From Fen-455 sp050012675 (GTDB lineage: Bacteria > Actinomycetota > Acidimicrobiia > Acidimicrobiales > Bog-793), in contig JBEKGS010000035.1 of assembly GCA_050012675.1 (NCBI GenBank), forward strand, positions 1 through 28,897: a DNA stretch of 28,897 bases. The letters run 5' to 3'. The notes below the pieces were generated by a model that searched no databases, was not told where the DNA came from, and saw only the letters and a list, made by a program, of their open reading frames with translations. The translations under genes were made by a program, and so were the position numbers. The number at the start of each line of letters is the position of its first letter. Within the stretch, counting starts at the first letter, position 1. This document shows, one piece after another, positions 6,950 to 14,341 of the stretch.

Positions 6950-8751
6950 CAGTGCGCCCCTTCCTCGAAGAGTTTCGCGAGCTCGTCCGGCATCTGGGGT
7001 TTGGGCTCCTTCACAACGACGTACTCACCGTCGACGAGGCGGGTGATCATGTTCACGTTCTCGAACTCCGGGCTGAAGCCGGGGTAGTCCTCGCGGGTGT
7101 GGCCCCCTCGGCTCTCCCGGCGCTCGATGGCGCTCAACGTCGTGCAGTTCGAGACCGCCAGCATCGACTCGAGGTCCAAGGCGAGGTGCCAACCCGGGTT
7201 GAACTGGAGGTTTCCCTCGACAGCGCAGTGCGATGCGCGTTCGGCGAGGGCAACCAGCTTCTGCTTCGCCTCGAGCAGCTCGGCCTCGGTGCGGATTATG
7301 CCCACGAGCGCCTGCATCGTCTCTTGCAGGTCACGGTGCACCGCGTAGGCGTCCTCGTGGCTGGCGTTGGCGAAGTAGGACGTCGCGTGTTGTGTCACCC
7401 CGGTGACTTGAGTCTCTGAGAGCTTTGCGACCCCCGGCATGGCAAGGGCGCGCTCGGCTGCCGCCTGGCCCGCCCTGCGGCCGAACACCACGAGGTCCGA
7501 CAACGAGTTGCCCCCGAGCCTGTTCGAGCCGTGCATGCCGCCTGCGGCCTCGCCGGCGGCGTAAAGGCCTTCGACCGTCGTGGCCTCCGTGTCGGCATCG
7601 ACGCGGATGCCCCCCATGGCGTAGTGGCACGTCGGGCCGACCTCCATCGGCGTCGTGGTGATGTCGATGTCGGCCAGTTCCTTGAACTGGTGGTACATGG
7701 AGGGCAGGAGCCGGCGTATCTCCTCTGGCGTGCGGCGGCTCGCGATGTCCAAGAAGACGCCGCCGTGCGGGCTGCCCCGGCCCGCCTTCACCTCCGAGTT
7801 GATGGCGCGGGCGACCTCGTCACGGGGAAGAAGGTCAGGCGGACGGCGGAAGTCCCTCTTGTTCTTGTACCACTGGTCCGCCTCCTCGACCGAGTCGGCG
7901 GTCTCCGCCGCGAAGAAAGGCGAGATGTAGTTGAACATGAAGCGCTCGCCGTCGCGGTTCTTCAGGACACCGCCGTCGCCCCGCACGCCTTCGGTCACGA
8001 GCAGGCCCCGCGCCGAGGGCGGCCACACCATCCCCGTCGGGTGGAACTGGATGGCTTCCATGTCGATCAGATCGGCGCCGGCCCACAGGGCGAGCGCCAT
8101 GCCGTCGCCGGTGCACTCCCACGAGTTGGAGGTGAACTTCCACGCCTTGCCGAGCCCGCCGGTGGCGATGACGACCGCCTTGGCGCCGAAGGTCACAAAG
8201 CGCCCAGACTCACGGAAAAAGCCGACCGCCCCGTTCACGGCGCCCTGATCGTCTTGCAGGAGACGGACGATCTTGCACTCCATGAAGACGTCGATCCCGA
8301 TCTCCACGGCGCGGTGCTGCAGAGCCCTTATCATCTCGAGGCCGGTGCGGTCGCCCACATGCGCGAGACGCGCGTAGCGATGACCCCCGAAGTCCCGTTG
8401 CAGGATGCGGCCGTCCGAGGTGCGGTCGAACAGTGCCCCCCACTCCTCGAGCTCGAGGACGCGGTCGGGGGCCTCCAGGGCATGGATCTGGGCCATGCGC
8501 CAGTTGTTGAGCATCTTGCCGCCACGCATCGTGTCGCGGAAGTGGACCTCCCAGTTGTCCTCCGGCCACACGCTGCCGAGCGCCGCGGCGATGCCGCCCT
8601 CGGCCATGACCGTGTGGGCCTTGCCCAGGAGGGACTTGCACACGAGCGCCGTGCGCGCCCCCAGCTCGCGCGCCTCGATGGCCGCCCTGAGCCCGGCACC
8701 GCCGGCGCCTATGACGACCACGTCGAAGTCGTGCCGCTCGGTGTCGGTCAT
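6949..8751 (-). CDS. sdhA: Succinate dehydrogenase/fumarate reductase flavoprotein subunit
   Basis: A 600-residue flavoprotein oxidising succinate to fumarate. It begins with the FAD dinucleotide fold DVVVIGAGGAGLRAA (residues 10-24) and carries His46 in KAHTVMAEGG, the position of covalent 8-alpha-FAD attachment. Active-site motifs are FHPTGMVWPPSARGLLVTEG, the Arg-containing SPHGGVFLDIASRRTPEEI, and CHYAMGGIRVD with GLYAAGEAAGGMHGSNRLGGNS. The C-terminal helical domain ends NMITRLVDGEYVVVKEP. Both junctions with sdhC and sdhB are TGATG overlaps, so the three subunits should be made in step. Confidence 0.96.
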   Translation of the reverse strand: MTDTERHDFDVVVIGAGGAGLRAAIEARELGARTALVCKSLLGKAHTVMAEGGIAAALGSVWPEDNWEVHFRDTMRGGKMLNNWRMAQIHALEAPDRVLELEEWGALFDRTSDGRILQRDFGGHRYARLAHVGDRTGLEMIRALQHRAVEIGIDVFMECKIVRLLQDDQGAVNGAVGFFRESGRFVTFGAKAVVIATGGLGKAWKFTSNSWECTGDGMALALWAGADLIDMEAIQFHPTGMVWPPSARGLLVTEGVRGDGGVLKNRDGERFMFNYISPFFAAETADSVEEADQWYKNKRDFRRPPDLLPRDEVARAINSEVKAGRGSPHGGVFLDIASRRTPEEIRRLLPSMYHQFKELADIDITTTPMEVGPTCHYAMGGIRVDADTEATTVEGLYAAGEAAGGMHGSNRLGGNSLSDLVVFGRRAGQAAAERALAMPGVAKLSETQVTGVTQHATSYFANASHEDAYAVHRDLQETMQALVGIIRTEAELLEAKQKLVALAERASHCAVEGNLQFNPGWHLALDLESMLAVSNCTTLSAIERRESRGGHTREDYPGFSPEFENVNMITRLVDGEYVVVKEPKPQMPDELAKLFEEGAH

Positions 8752-9629
8752 CAGAAGATCCTCGGGTCACTAAAGGTGCCGGACGAGACAAGGTAGATGT
8801 AGAGGTCCGACACGACGATGGTCATGAGCGAGAGCCAGGCGAACAGCTGGTGGTGCTTGTTCAGCGGCGTCGTGAGGTTGGTCCAGATCCACGTCCTCAC
8901 GGGCGCGGCGGAGAACTTCTTCAGGTTCCCGCCGCTCAGATGGCGGCAAGCATGGCAGCCGAGCTGGTAGGCCCAGATGAAAACGGAGTTCGCGACGAGG
9001 ATGAGCGTTCCCACACCCATGCCGATGCCGCCGGGGAAGCGGAAGGCCTCGACGGCGTCGTAGGTCAAGAGCACGGCAAAGATGAAGGTGAAGTACCAGG
9101 TGTAGCGGTGGATGTTCTGCAGCACGAGCGGGAAACGGGTCTCGCCCGTGTAGCGCTTGCGCAAAGCCCTCTTCCCGGTCGAGGTCGACCCGGCGTCGGC
9201 GACCGCGCACGCCGGCGGCGAGAGCCAGAAGGCCCGGTAGTAGGTCTTGCGGTAGTAGTAGCAGGTGAGCCGGAAGGCCAGCGGGAACACGAGGATGATG
9301 AGCGCGGGTGAGAAACCCGAGTTGGCCGGCGTGACCGGCCCCCAGCGGATGGCCGAGGGGCAGTTGGAGGCGAGGCACGGCGAGTAGAACGGCGACAGGT
9401 AGTTGCGCCCGAGATCGAGGCCGACGAAGTAGTGGCCGTTGCGGAACGCCGCCCATGTGGCGTAGACGACGAAGGCGAGCAGCCCGAGCCCGGTGACGAG
9501 GGGCTGGGCCCACCAGGGGTCCTTGCGGAGCACGACCGCCCTCGAGGGGCCGGCCCTCGTGGCGCCGATGTGGACAGGGATGGGCTCGGGCCGAGGTACC
9601 GGCGACGGTGCCTCCTCGATGACGCTCAT
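8751..9629 (-). CDS. sdhC: Succinate dehydrogenase membrane anchor (cytochrome b subunit, actinobacterial type)
   Basis: A 292-residue membrane protein with five predicted helices: near 39-61 (WWAQPLVTGLGLLAFVVYA), 106-126 (PALIILVFPLAFRLTCYYY), 171-192 (YTWYFTFIFAVLLTYDAV), 199-221 (GMGVGTLILVANSVFIWAY) and 262-283 (LFAWLSLMTIVVSDLYIYL). Histidines near the helices (QNIHRYTW, CHACRHLSGG, NKHHQLFAW) are candidate haem ligands. The long single-subunit form with the NYLSPFYSPC and TCYYYRKTYYRAFW segments matches the actinobacterial Sdh1-type anchor rather than the short SdhC/SdhD pair. GGAGG lies about 6 nt before the ATG. It is the first gene of the leftward operon and is divergent from the MoxR-like gene. 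Confidence 0.9.
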   Translation of the reverse strand: MSVIEEAPSPVPRPEPIPVHIGATRAGPSRAVVLRKDPWWAQPLVTGLGLLAFVVYATWAAFRNGHYFVGLDLGRNYLSPFYSPCLASNCPSAIRWGPVTPANSGFSPALIILVFPLAFRLTCYYYRKTYYRAFWLSPPACAVADAGSTSTGKRALRKRYTGETRFPLVLQNIHRYTWYFTFIFAVLLTYDAVEAFRFPGGIGMGVGTLILVANSVFIWAYQLGCHACRHLSGGNLKKFSAAPVRTWIWTNLTTPLNKHHQLFAWLSLMTIVVSDLYIYLVSSGTFSDPRIF

Positions 9630-9660
9630 CAGTTGCCTCCGTGGGGATCGGTCTCGCCCG

Positions 9661-9680
9661 ATCGTAGGTCGGACATGTCC
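9661..9680 (-). promoter_or_regulatory. Candidate sdh operon promoter with palindrome GGACATGTCC
   Basis: On the minus strand TACGAT at 9666-9661 fits a TANNNT -10 box about 32 nt before the sdhC ATG. Just upstream lies a perfect 10-bp palindrome, GGACATGTCC at 9671-9680, inside the -10/-35 spacer. Its position suits an operator, but no regulator is implied by the sequence. Confidence 0.35.
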
Positions 9681-9748
9681 TCACAAGCTCCGTGCGACGT
9701 GGCGATCATCATTGCACCGGGGCTGCAGGTGCTGCGAGTTAACGCCCG

Positions 9749-9761
9749 TAGTCTCACCGAA
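9749..9761 (+). promoter_or_regulatory. Candidate -10 box and leaderless start of the MoxR-like gene
   Basis: TAGTCT at 9749-9754 lies 6 nt before the ATG at 9761, and no purine-rich ribosome binding site is present between them. This is the spacing expected when the transcript begins at the start codon. Confidence 0.5.
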
Positions 9762-11245
9762 TGTCCGAGATGTCCTCCAGTACCGAGCCAAGACCTTCCT
9801 CTCCCGCCCCGACGAGCTCGGCCCCCCACCGCCGCAGCGCCCCTTCGGGCCTCGCCTCCACCCTCGGAGAGCTCCGCGCCTCCGGCTGGGCTTCGCTTCC
9901 GGTCAAGGAGGAGATCCGGCGCAACGTGCTCGTCCGCGTGTCGCAGGCAAAGCCGGTCGTGGGCGGCGTGCTCGGCTATGACGACAGCGTCCTGCCGGCG
10001 CTCGAGCACGCGCTCATAGCCGGCCACGACGTGATCTTCCTCGGCGAGCGGGGCCAGGCCAAGAGCAGGATGATCAGATCGCTCGTGGGTCTGTTGGACG
10101 AGTGGCTGCCCGTGGTGGCCGGCTCCGAGATAAACGACGATCCTTACCGCCCCGTCTCGCGGATGGCCCGGGACCTCGTGGCCGAGGCCGGCGACGACAC
10201 GCCCATCGCCTGGGTCCACCGCAGCGACCGCTACGGCGAGAAGCTGGCCACGCCGGACACGTCCATGGCGGACCTGATCGGCGAGGTCGACCCGATCAAG
10301 GTTGCCGAGGGCCGTTACCTCTCCGACGAGCTCACGCTTCACTACGGGCTCGTGCCTAGGACCAACCGCGGCATCTTCGCCATAAACGAGCTGCCCGATC
10401 TCGCCGAGCGCATCCAGGTCGGCCTGCTCGACGTGCTCGAGGAACGCGACGTCCAGATCCGTGGCCACAAGGTGCGCCTCCCTCTCGACATCGTGCTCGT
10501 CGCCTCGGCGAACCCGGAGGACTACACGAACCGGGGCAGGATCATCACTCCGCTCAAGGACCGTTTCGGAGCCCGCATAAGGACGCACTATCCCCAGGAC
10601 CTCGAGACCGAGCTCACGATCGTGGCCCAGGAGGCCCGCGCCTTCGAGGCCGCCGGTGTCCGCCTCCAGTTCCCCGGGTACATGTCCGAGATCGTCGCCA
10701 GGCTGAGCCAGCTCGCGCGCCGCAACCCGAAGGTCAGCCAGCACTCGGGGGTGTCGGTGCGCCTGAGCGTGACCAACCAGGAGACGCTGGCCGCCGCGGC
10801 GCTCCGCCGTGCTCTCCTGCACGGCGAGACCGAAGCTTCCCCTCGCGTGAGCGACCTCGGCGCGCTGCACTCCTCGACGCTCGGCAAGCTCGAGATCGAG
10901 TCGCTCGAGGAAGGTGAGGACGAGGAGGTCGTCGACAAGCTCATAAAGGCGGCCATCCTGCAGACCTTCCGCGAGCACTGCCCGCCCGAGACACTCGGCC
11001 AGGTGGTCGGCGCGTTCGAGGACGGGACGGTCGTGCACATCGGGCCGGACGTCTCCTCACAGGACTACGTCGCCGTCCTCGGCGAGCTGCCGGCACTGCG
11101 CACGCCGGTGAGAGTGCTGGCAGCCGAGTCGGAGAGCCCTGCAGCGATCGCCAGTGCCATCGAGCTCGTGCTCGACGGGCTGCACCTGTCCAAACGGCTC
11201 AACAAGGACGCCGCGGGCCCGCGGGCGACCTACCGGGCACGATAG
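9761..11245 (+). CDS. MoxR/Mg-chelatase-like AAA+ ATPase
   Basis: A 494-residue AAA+ protein of the MoxR/ChlI type, which act as chaperone-like ATPases with VWA partners. After a Ser/Pro-rich 25-residue tail it has Walker A GERGQAKS (95-102), a Walker B-like strand GIFAINEL (204-211, Glu210 kept but Asn in place of the usual Asp), sensor-1 ASANPEDYTNRGR (249-260) and an arginine-finger region PLKDRFG. The fragment DLIGEVDPIKVAEGRYLSDE is the Mg-chelatase-type insertion. The C-terminal 150 residues are acidic and helical. The VWA gene follows after 9 nt, the classic two-gene arrangement. The client is unknown; no chlorophyll or cobalamin chelatase large subunit is nearby, so a metal-chelatase role is unlikely. 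Confidence 0.9.
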   Translation: MSEMSSSTEPRPSSPAPTSSAPHRRSAPSGLASTLGELRASGWASLPVKEEIRRNVLVRVSQAKPVVGGVLGYDDSVLPALEHALIAGHDVIFLGERGQAKSRMIRSLVGLLDEWLPVVAGSEINDDPYRPVSRMARDLVAEAGDDTPIAWVHRSDRYGEKLATPDTSMADLIGEVDPIKVAEGRYLSDELTLHYGLVPRTNRGIFAINELPDLAERIQVGLLDVLEERDVQIRGHKVRLPLDIVLVASANPEDYTNRGRIITPLKDRFGARIRTHYPQDLETELTIVAQEARAFEAAGVRLQFPGYMSEIVARLSQLARRNPKVSQHSGVSVRLSVTNQETLAAAALRRALLHGETEASPRVSDLGALHSSTLGKLEIESLEEGEDEEVVDKLIKAAILQTFREHCPPETLGQVVGAFEDGTVVHIGPDVSSQDYVAVLGELPALRTPVRVLAAESESPAAIASAIELVLDGLHLSKRLNKDAAGPRATYRAR

Positions 11246-11254
11246 GACCCCGAG

Positions 11255-13306
11255 GTGGCCATCTACCGCTACTCGAGATGGGACGGCACCCAAGTCGGGT
11301 TCGACCTCGACGCGGACGCCATCCTGGCCGAGATCCAGGACGACCTCGTGTACCACGGCGACGTCGGCTTCGCCCTCCGGCGGATGATGCAACAGGGATT
11401 CTCGGACTCCGGGGGCCGGCACATCGAGGGCCTGCAGGCCCTCTTGGAGCGCATCCGGGAACGCCGACGCACCGAAGCTGCCCAGCACGATCCTTCCGGC
11501 GCCTACCGGGAGATCGCCGACGAGCTGAACGAGATCCTCGACCAAGAGCGCGAGGCGCTCGACTCGTTGCAGCAGGCGGCCGCCGACTCGGGGGACGACA
11601 GGCGCCGCCAGGTCACAGACGAGGTCGTGGGCGAGCGCCGTGCCCAGCTCGGGCTGCTCCCCGAGGACCTGGCCGGCCGTGTGCGCGGCCTTGTGAACTA
11701 CGAGTTCACCTCCAGCGAGGCGAGCGACCGCTTCGAGGAGCTCTTGGAACGTCTGCGCGCCGAGACCGTGAGGACCTTCCTCGACCAGATGGCCGGCACC
11801 GCTTCCGAGACGGGGGCCTCCGAGCGCGAGCACATCCGCAACGCCCTCGACGCCTTGAACACCATGATGGAACAGCGCGCCGCGGGCGAGTCGCCGGACC
11901 CGAGCTTCGAGCAGTTCATGGAGCACTACGGCGACCTGTTCCCCGGTGATCCGGCGAACCTCGACGAGCTCTTGGAACAGCTCGCCCGGCGGATGGCGGC
12001 CGCCTCGGCGATGCTCGCCTCGATGACGCCCGGCGAACGGACCCAGCTGCAAGAGCTGATGGACCTTCTGATGAGCGACATGGACCTCTCCTGGCAGGTC
12101 AATCGTCTGGCGGCAAACCTGCGCGGGGCCTTTGCAGGCGAGCAGTGGGACAGGCGTACGTCCTTCGGCGGCAGCGGGACCATGGGCTTGGCCGAGACGA
12201 CCGACATGTTCCAACGACTCGGCGAGCTCGACCAGCTCGAGGAGATGTTGTCCGGGTCGCCCCAGCCCGGAGCGCTCGCCGAGATCGACCTCGAGAGGAT
12301 ACGAGAACTGTTGGGCACACAGGCCGCAGCTTCGCTGGGAGAACTGCAGGAACTGTCACGACGTCTCGAACAGGCCGGCCTCGTCGAGCAGCACGAGGGA
12401 CGTCTCGAGCTGACGCCTAAAGGGCTCCGGCGCATCGGCCAGCGGGCGCTCGAGGAACTCTTCAAGCACCTGTCCAAGGACCGTCTCGGAGGCCATGGCC
12501 TGGCCAAGGTCGGGACGGGCCATGAGCGCGCCGAGGACACAAAGCCCTACGAGACAGGGGACCCCTTCAACTTGAACATCGAGCGGACATTGCGCAACGC
12601 CTTGCGCCGCCAGGTTGCCGAGGGGGAGCTCGACACGGGCGGCCGGCCCGGCGTGCGGTTCCCGGTCCGCTTGAGCCCTGAGGACTTCGAGGTGGAGCGC
12701 ACCGAGCACCAGAGCCCGTGCGCGACCGTGCTCCTCATCGATTTGTCACTGTCCATGCCCCTTCGTGACAACTTCCTCGCCGCGAAGAAGGTCGCCCTCG
12801 CCATGCAGGCCCTCATCTCCGGCCAATTCCCCAGGGACTATCTGGGGATAGTCGGTTTCTCGGAACGGGCACGCGAGATCCGACCAGCTGAGCTGCCGAC
12901 CGTCTCGTGGGACTACGTCTACGGCACCAACATCCAGCACGCGCTCGTGCTTGCGCGCCGGTTGCTCGCGCGTCACCACGGCACTCGCCAGATCGTGATG
13001 ATCACCGACGGTGAGCCGACGGCCCACATCCAGCCCGACGGAGGCGTTTTCTTCAACTACCCGCCCGCACGGGCCACAGCCGAGGCCACACTGGTGGAGG
13101 TCCTGCGCTGCTCGCAAGAAGGGATACGGATCAACACCTTCGCCCTCGACGCGACGGGGCACCTGCGCGACTTCATCGAGAAGATGACCCAATTGAACAG
13201 GGGTCGGGCCTTTTTCACCACACCCGACACGCTCGGGGACTACGTCCTCGTCGATTTCATCGAGAACCGGCGACACCTGTCGAAAAGGCGTTCCCGGGGC
13301 GCATAA
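11255..13306 (+). CDS. VWA-domain protein, partner of the MoxR-like ATPase
   Basis: A 683-residue protein starting at GTG 11255, 9 nt after the ATPase gene, with MAIYRYSRWDG at its N-terminus. The C-terminal third is a von Willebrand A domain with an intact metal-ion-dependent adhesion site: D496-L-S498-L-S500 (VLLIDLSLSM), a later Thr in the conserved loop, and TDGEP with D585. The long N-terminal part (about 1-480) is mostly helical, acidic and rich in Glu/Leu (for example DELNEILDQEREALDSLQQ and LDQLEEMLSGSP), with a winged-helix-like patch near 375-405 (RRLEQAGLVEQHEGRLELTPKGLRRIG). No signal peptide or membrane helix is present, so it is probably cytoplasmic. VWA proteins of this kind bring clients to MoxR ATPases; the client is unknown. 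Confidence 0.88.
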   Translation: MAIYRYSRWDGTQVGFDLDADAILAEIQDDLVYHGDVGFALRRMMQQGFSDSGGRHIEGLQALLERIRERRRTEAAQHDPSGAYREIADELNEILDQEREALDSLQQAAADSGDDRRRQVTDEVVGERRAQLGLLPEDLAGRVRGLVNYEFTSSEASDRFEELLERLRAETVRTFLDQMAGTASETGASEREHIRNALDALNTMMEQRAAGESPDPSFEQFMEHYGDLFPGDPANLDELLEQLARRMAAASAMLASMTPGERTQLQELMDLLMSDMDLSWQVNRLAANLRGAFAGEQWDRRTSFGGSGTMGLAETTDMFQRLGELDQLEEMLSGSPQPGALAEIDLERIRELLGTQAAASLGELQELSRRLEQAGLVEQHEGRLELTPKGLRRIGQRALEELFKHLSKDRLGGHGLAKVGTGHERAEDTKPYETGDPFNLNIERTLRNALRRQVAEGELDTGGRPGVRFPVRLSPEDFEVERTEHQSPCATVLLIDLSLSMPLRDNFLAAKKVALAMQALISGQFPRDYLGIVGFSERAREIRPAELPTVSWDYVYGTNIQHALVLARRLLARHHGTRQIVMITDGEPTAHIQPDGGVFFNYPPARATAEATLVEVLRCSQEGIRINTFALDATGHLRDFIEKMTQLNRGRAFFTTPDTLGDYVLVDFIENRRHLSKRRSRGA

Positions 13307-13335
13307 AAGGGTTCGAAAAGCCTGGGACTGTGGCC

Positions 13336-13363
13336 CACGGCCACGAGCCTTGGCCGTGCTTTG
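13336..13363 (+). terminator. Intrinsic-type hairpin after the MoxR-VWA pair
   Basis: CACGGCCA at 13336-13343 pairs perfectly with TGGCCGTG at 13351-13358 across a 7-nt loop. A short CTTTG follows. The stem is strong but the T-run is weak, as is common in GC-rich actinobacteria. It lies 30 nt after the VWA stop codon. Confidence 0.5.
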
Positions 13364-13401
13364 CCCAATTTCAGGGCAGGTCGAAACTCCCTCTTGCATC
13401 C

Positions 13402-13477
13402 GTTGGCGCCAAGGTCCATGATAATCACCATCTTGTAACTACACGGTTGCGAGTCGTTAGGGGAGGGGGCGCCCAAG
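13402..13477 (+). promoter_or_regulatory. Upstream region of whiB2-like gene with TTGGCGCCAA palindrome
   Basis: A perfect 10-bp palindrome TTGGCGCCAA lies near 13403-13412, followed by the only AT-rich stretch of the gap (GATAATCACCATCTTGTAACTAC, described here by position 13421-13443). The region ends with GGGGAGGGGG about 9 nt before the ATG, a usable ribosome binding site. The AT-rich part is the likely promoter, but I cannot fix the -10 and -35. Confidence 0.3.
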
Positions 13478-13756
13478 ATGGCACTCCAAGCGTTGCTCGA
13501 AGGTGGCCTCGACAGGACCTGGCAAGGTCGTGCTAACTGCATGGGCGTCGATCCGGAGCTGTTCTTCCCGGAGCGGGGCGCATCCACGCGGGAGGCCAAG
13601 GAGGTTTGCCGAGGCTGTGTCGTCCGCCTCGACTGTCTCGAGTTCGCTATCGCCAACAGCGAGAAGTTCGGCATCTGGGGTGGCATGAGCGAACGGGAAC
13701 GCCGCAGGGTCCGTCGGGCCCGAGTGCTCGCCCAGACGGCTAACACGGCTTCCTGA
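13478..13756 (+). CDS. WhiB-family Fe-S regulator, WhiB2/WhmD-like
   Basis: A 92-residue protein with the four WhiB cysteines C21, C44, C47 and C53 (C-x22-C-x2-C-x5-C), which hold a 4Fe-4S cluster. GIWGG lies near 65-69 and the basic C-terminus SERERRRVRRAR follows. The segment FFPERGASTREAKEVCRGC strongly resembles WhiB of Streptomyces and WhiB2/WhmD of mycobacteria, which control sporulation septation or cell division. WhiB proteins act with the main sigma factor region 4. Target genes here are not visible. It converges on a second whiB gene with a 199-nt gap. Confidence 0.9.
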   Translation: MALQALLEGGLDRTWQGRANCMGVDPELFFPERGASTREAKEVCRGCVVRLDCLEFAIANSEKFGIWGGMSERERRRVRRARVLAQTANTAS

Positions 13757-13955
13757 GCGCACCACGAAGCGGCACTCAGCTGTCGGGGCGAGCCCCGGTC
13801 GCGCTCTCCTCGCTCGGGTGCGTGCAACCCGATTGCTGGGTACCGTCTTCGGCACCTTGTGAGAAGGCAAGTGCCGCCGTGCCCGGACGCGCGCCTCTTT
13901 CTCCGGCGAGGTGACGGCCTTTTCTTGTGGCGGACCTAGTCGGCCGCCTCTCGGC
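13757..13955. other. Gap between two converging whiB genes
   Basis: A 199-nt spacer without a convincing gene. CGGGG-CGAG-CCCCG at about 13784-13797 forms a short 5-bp stem shortly after the first whiB stop, but it lacks a T-run. It may nevertheless be where the two transcripts end. Confidence 0.35.
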
Positions 13956-14246
13956 TCAGCTGGAGCGGACTGCGATGAGCCGGCGGTGGCGGGCGATCCG
14001 CCTGCGCTCGCGCTCTGAAGTGCCACCCCAGACGCCGTGGTCGATGTGGTTGACCATGGCGTACTCGAGGCACGGCTCTTTGACTGGGCAATCGGCGCAA
14101 ACCCGTCGCGCCACCTCCACCCCCACGCCGTCACTCGGGAAAAAGGTGTCCGGAGGCATCTCCCGGCACTTCCCCCGCCCCATCCACGAAGTGTCCACGT
14201 CTCCATTGTGACGTGTCCGGCGCGCCACCGCCACGGCTGGGAGCAT
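13956..14246 (-). CDS. WhiB-family Fe-S transcriptional regulator (second copy, different subtype)
   Basis: Up to 96 residues, with the cysteine pattern in GKCREMPPDTFFPSDG and RRVCADCPVKEPCLEYA (C-x2-C-x5-C for the last three). GVWGG and the basic SERERRRIARHRR tail follow. The DTFFPSDGVGVEVARRVCADC segment is unlike the WhiB2-type neighbour, so the pair are not a recent duplication. There is no RGRP AT-hook, so it is not a standard WhiB7. The longest frame begins at ATG 14246; a GTG at 14198 (residue 17, VDTSWMGRGKC) is an alternative, and the conserved domain starts just after it. The divergent htrA gene shares its upstream region. Confidence 0.88.
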   Translation of the reverse strand: MLPAVAVARRTRHNGDVDTSWMGRGKCREMPPDTFFPSDGVGVEVARRVCADCPVKEPCLEYAMVNHIDHGVWGGTSERERRRIARHRRLIAVRSS

Positions 14247-14280
14247 ATTCGCAGGAAATCCTAAGTTTTGTCGCGGGCGC

Positions 14281-14335
14281 CTACCGGCGTCCGCCAGAGG
14301 CGGACAGGACGTTCGCGCCGGGCTACCGGTAGATT
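14281..14335 (+). promoter_or_regulatory. htrA promoter region with hairpin, direct repeats and palindrome
   Basis: TAGATT at 14330-14335 is a TANNNT -10 box 6 nt before the GTG start of htrA, again without a Shine-Dalgarno. It is overlapped by the perfect palindrome CTACCGGTAG (14323-14332). A second CTACCGG lies at 14281-14287, exactly 42 bp (about four helical turns) upstream. Between them GTCCGCC-AGA-GGCGGAC (14289-14305) is a perfect 7-bp inverted repeat. Together they look like a regulated promoter. Confidence 0.45.
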
Positions 14336-14341
14336 GTCAAG

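Noticed and set aside
7531..8796. Long plus-strand open frame opposite sdhA
   Set aside because: sdhA is unmistakable on the minus strand; the plus frame is a codon-position shadow.
9629..11038. Long minus-strand open frame opposite the MoxR-like gene
   Set aside because: High GC leaves few stops in the antisense frame. The plus strand has Walker A, sensor and arginine-finger motifs.
13784..13797. CGGGG-CGAG-CCCCG hairpin as a terminator
   Set aside because: The stem has only 5 bp and no T-run follows, so it is left as a note in the gap entry.
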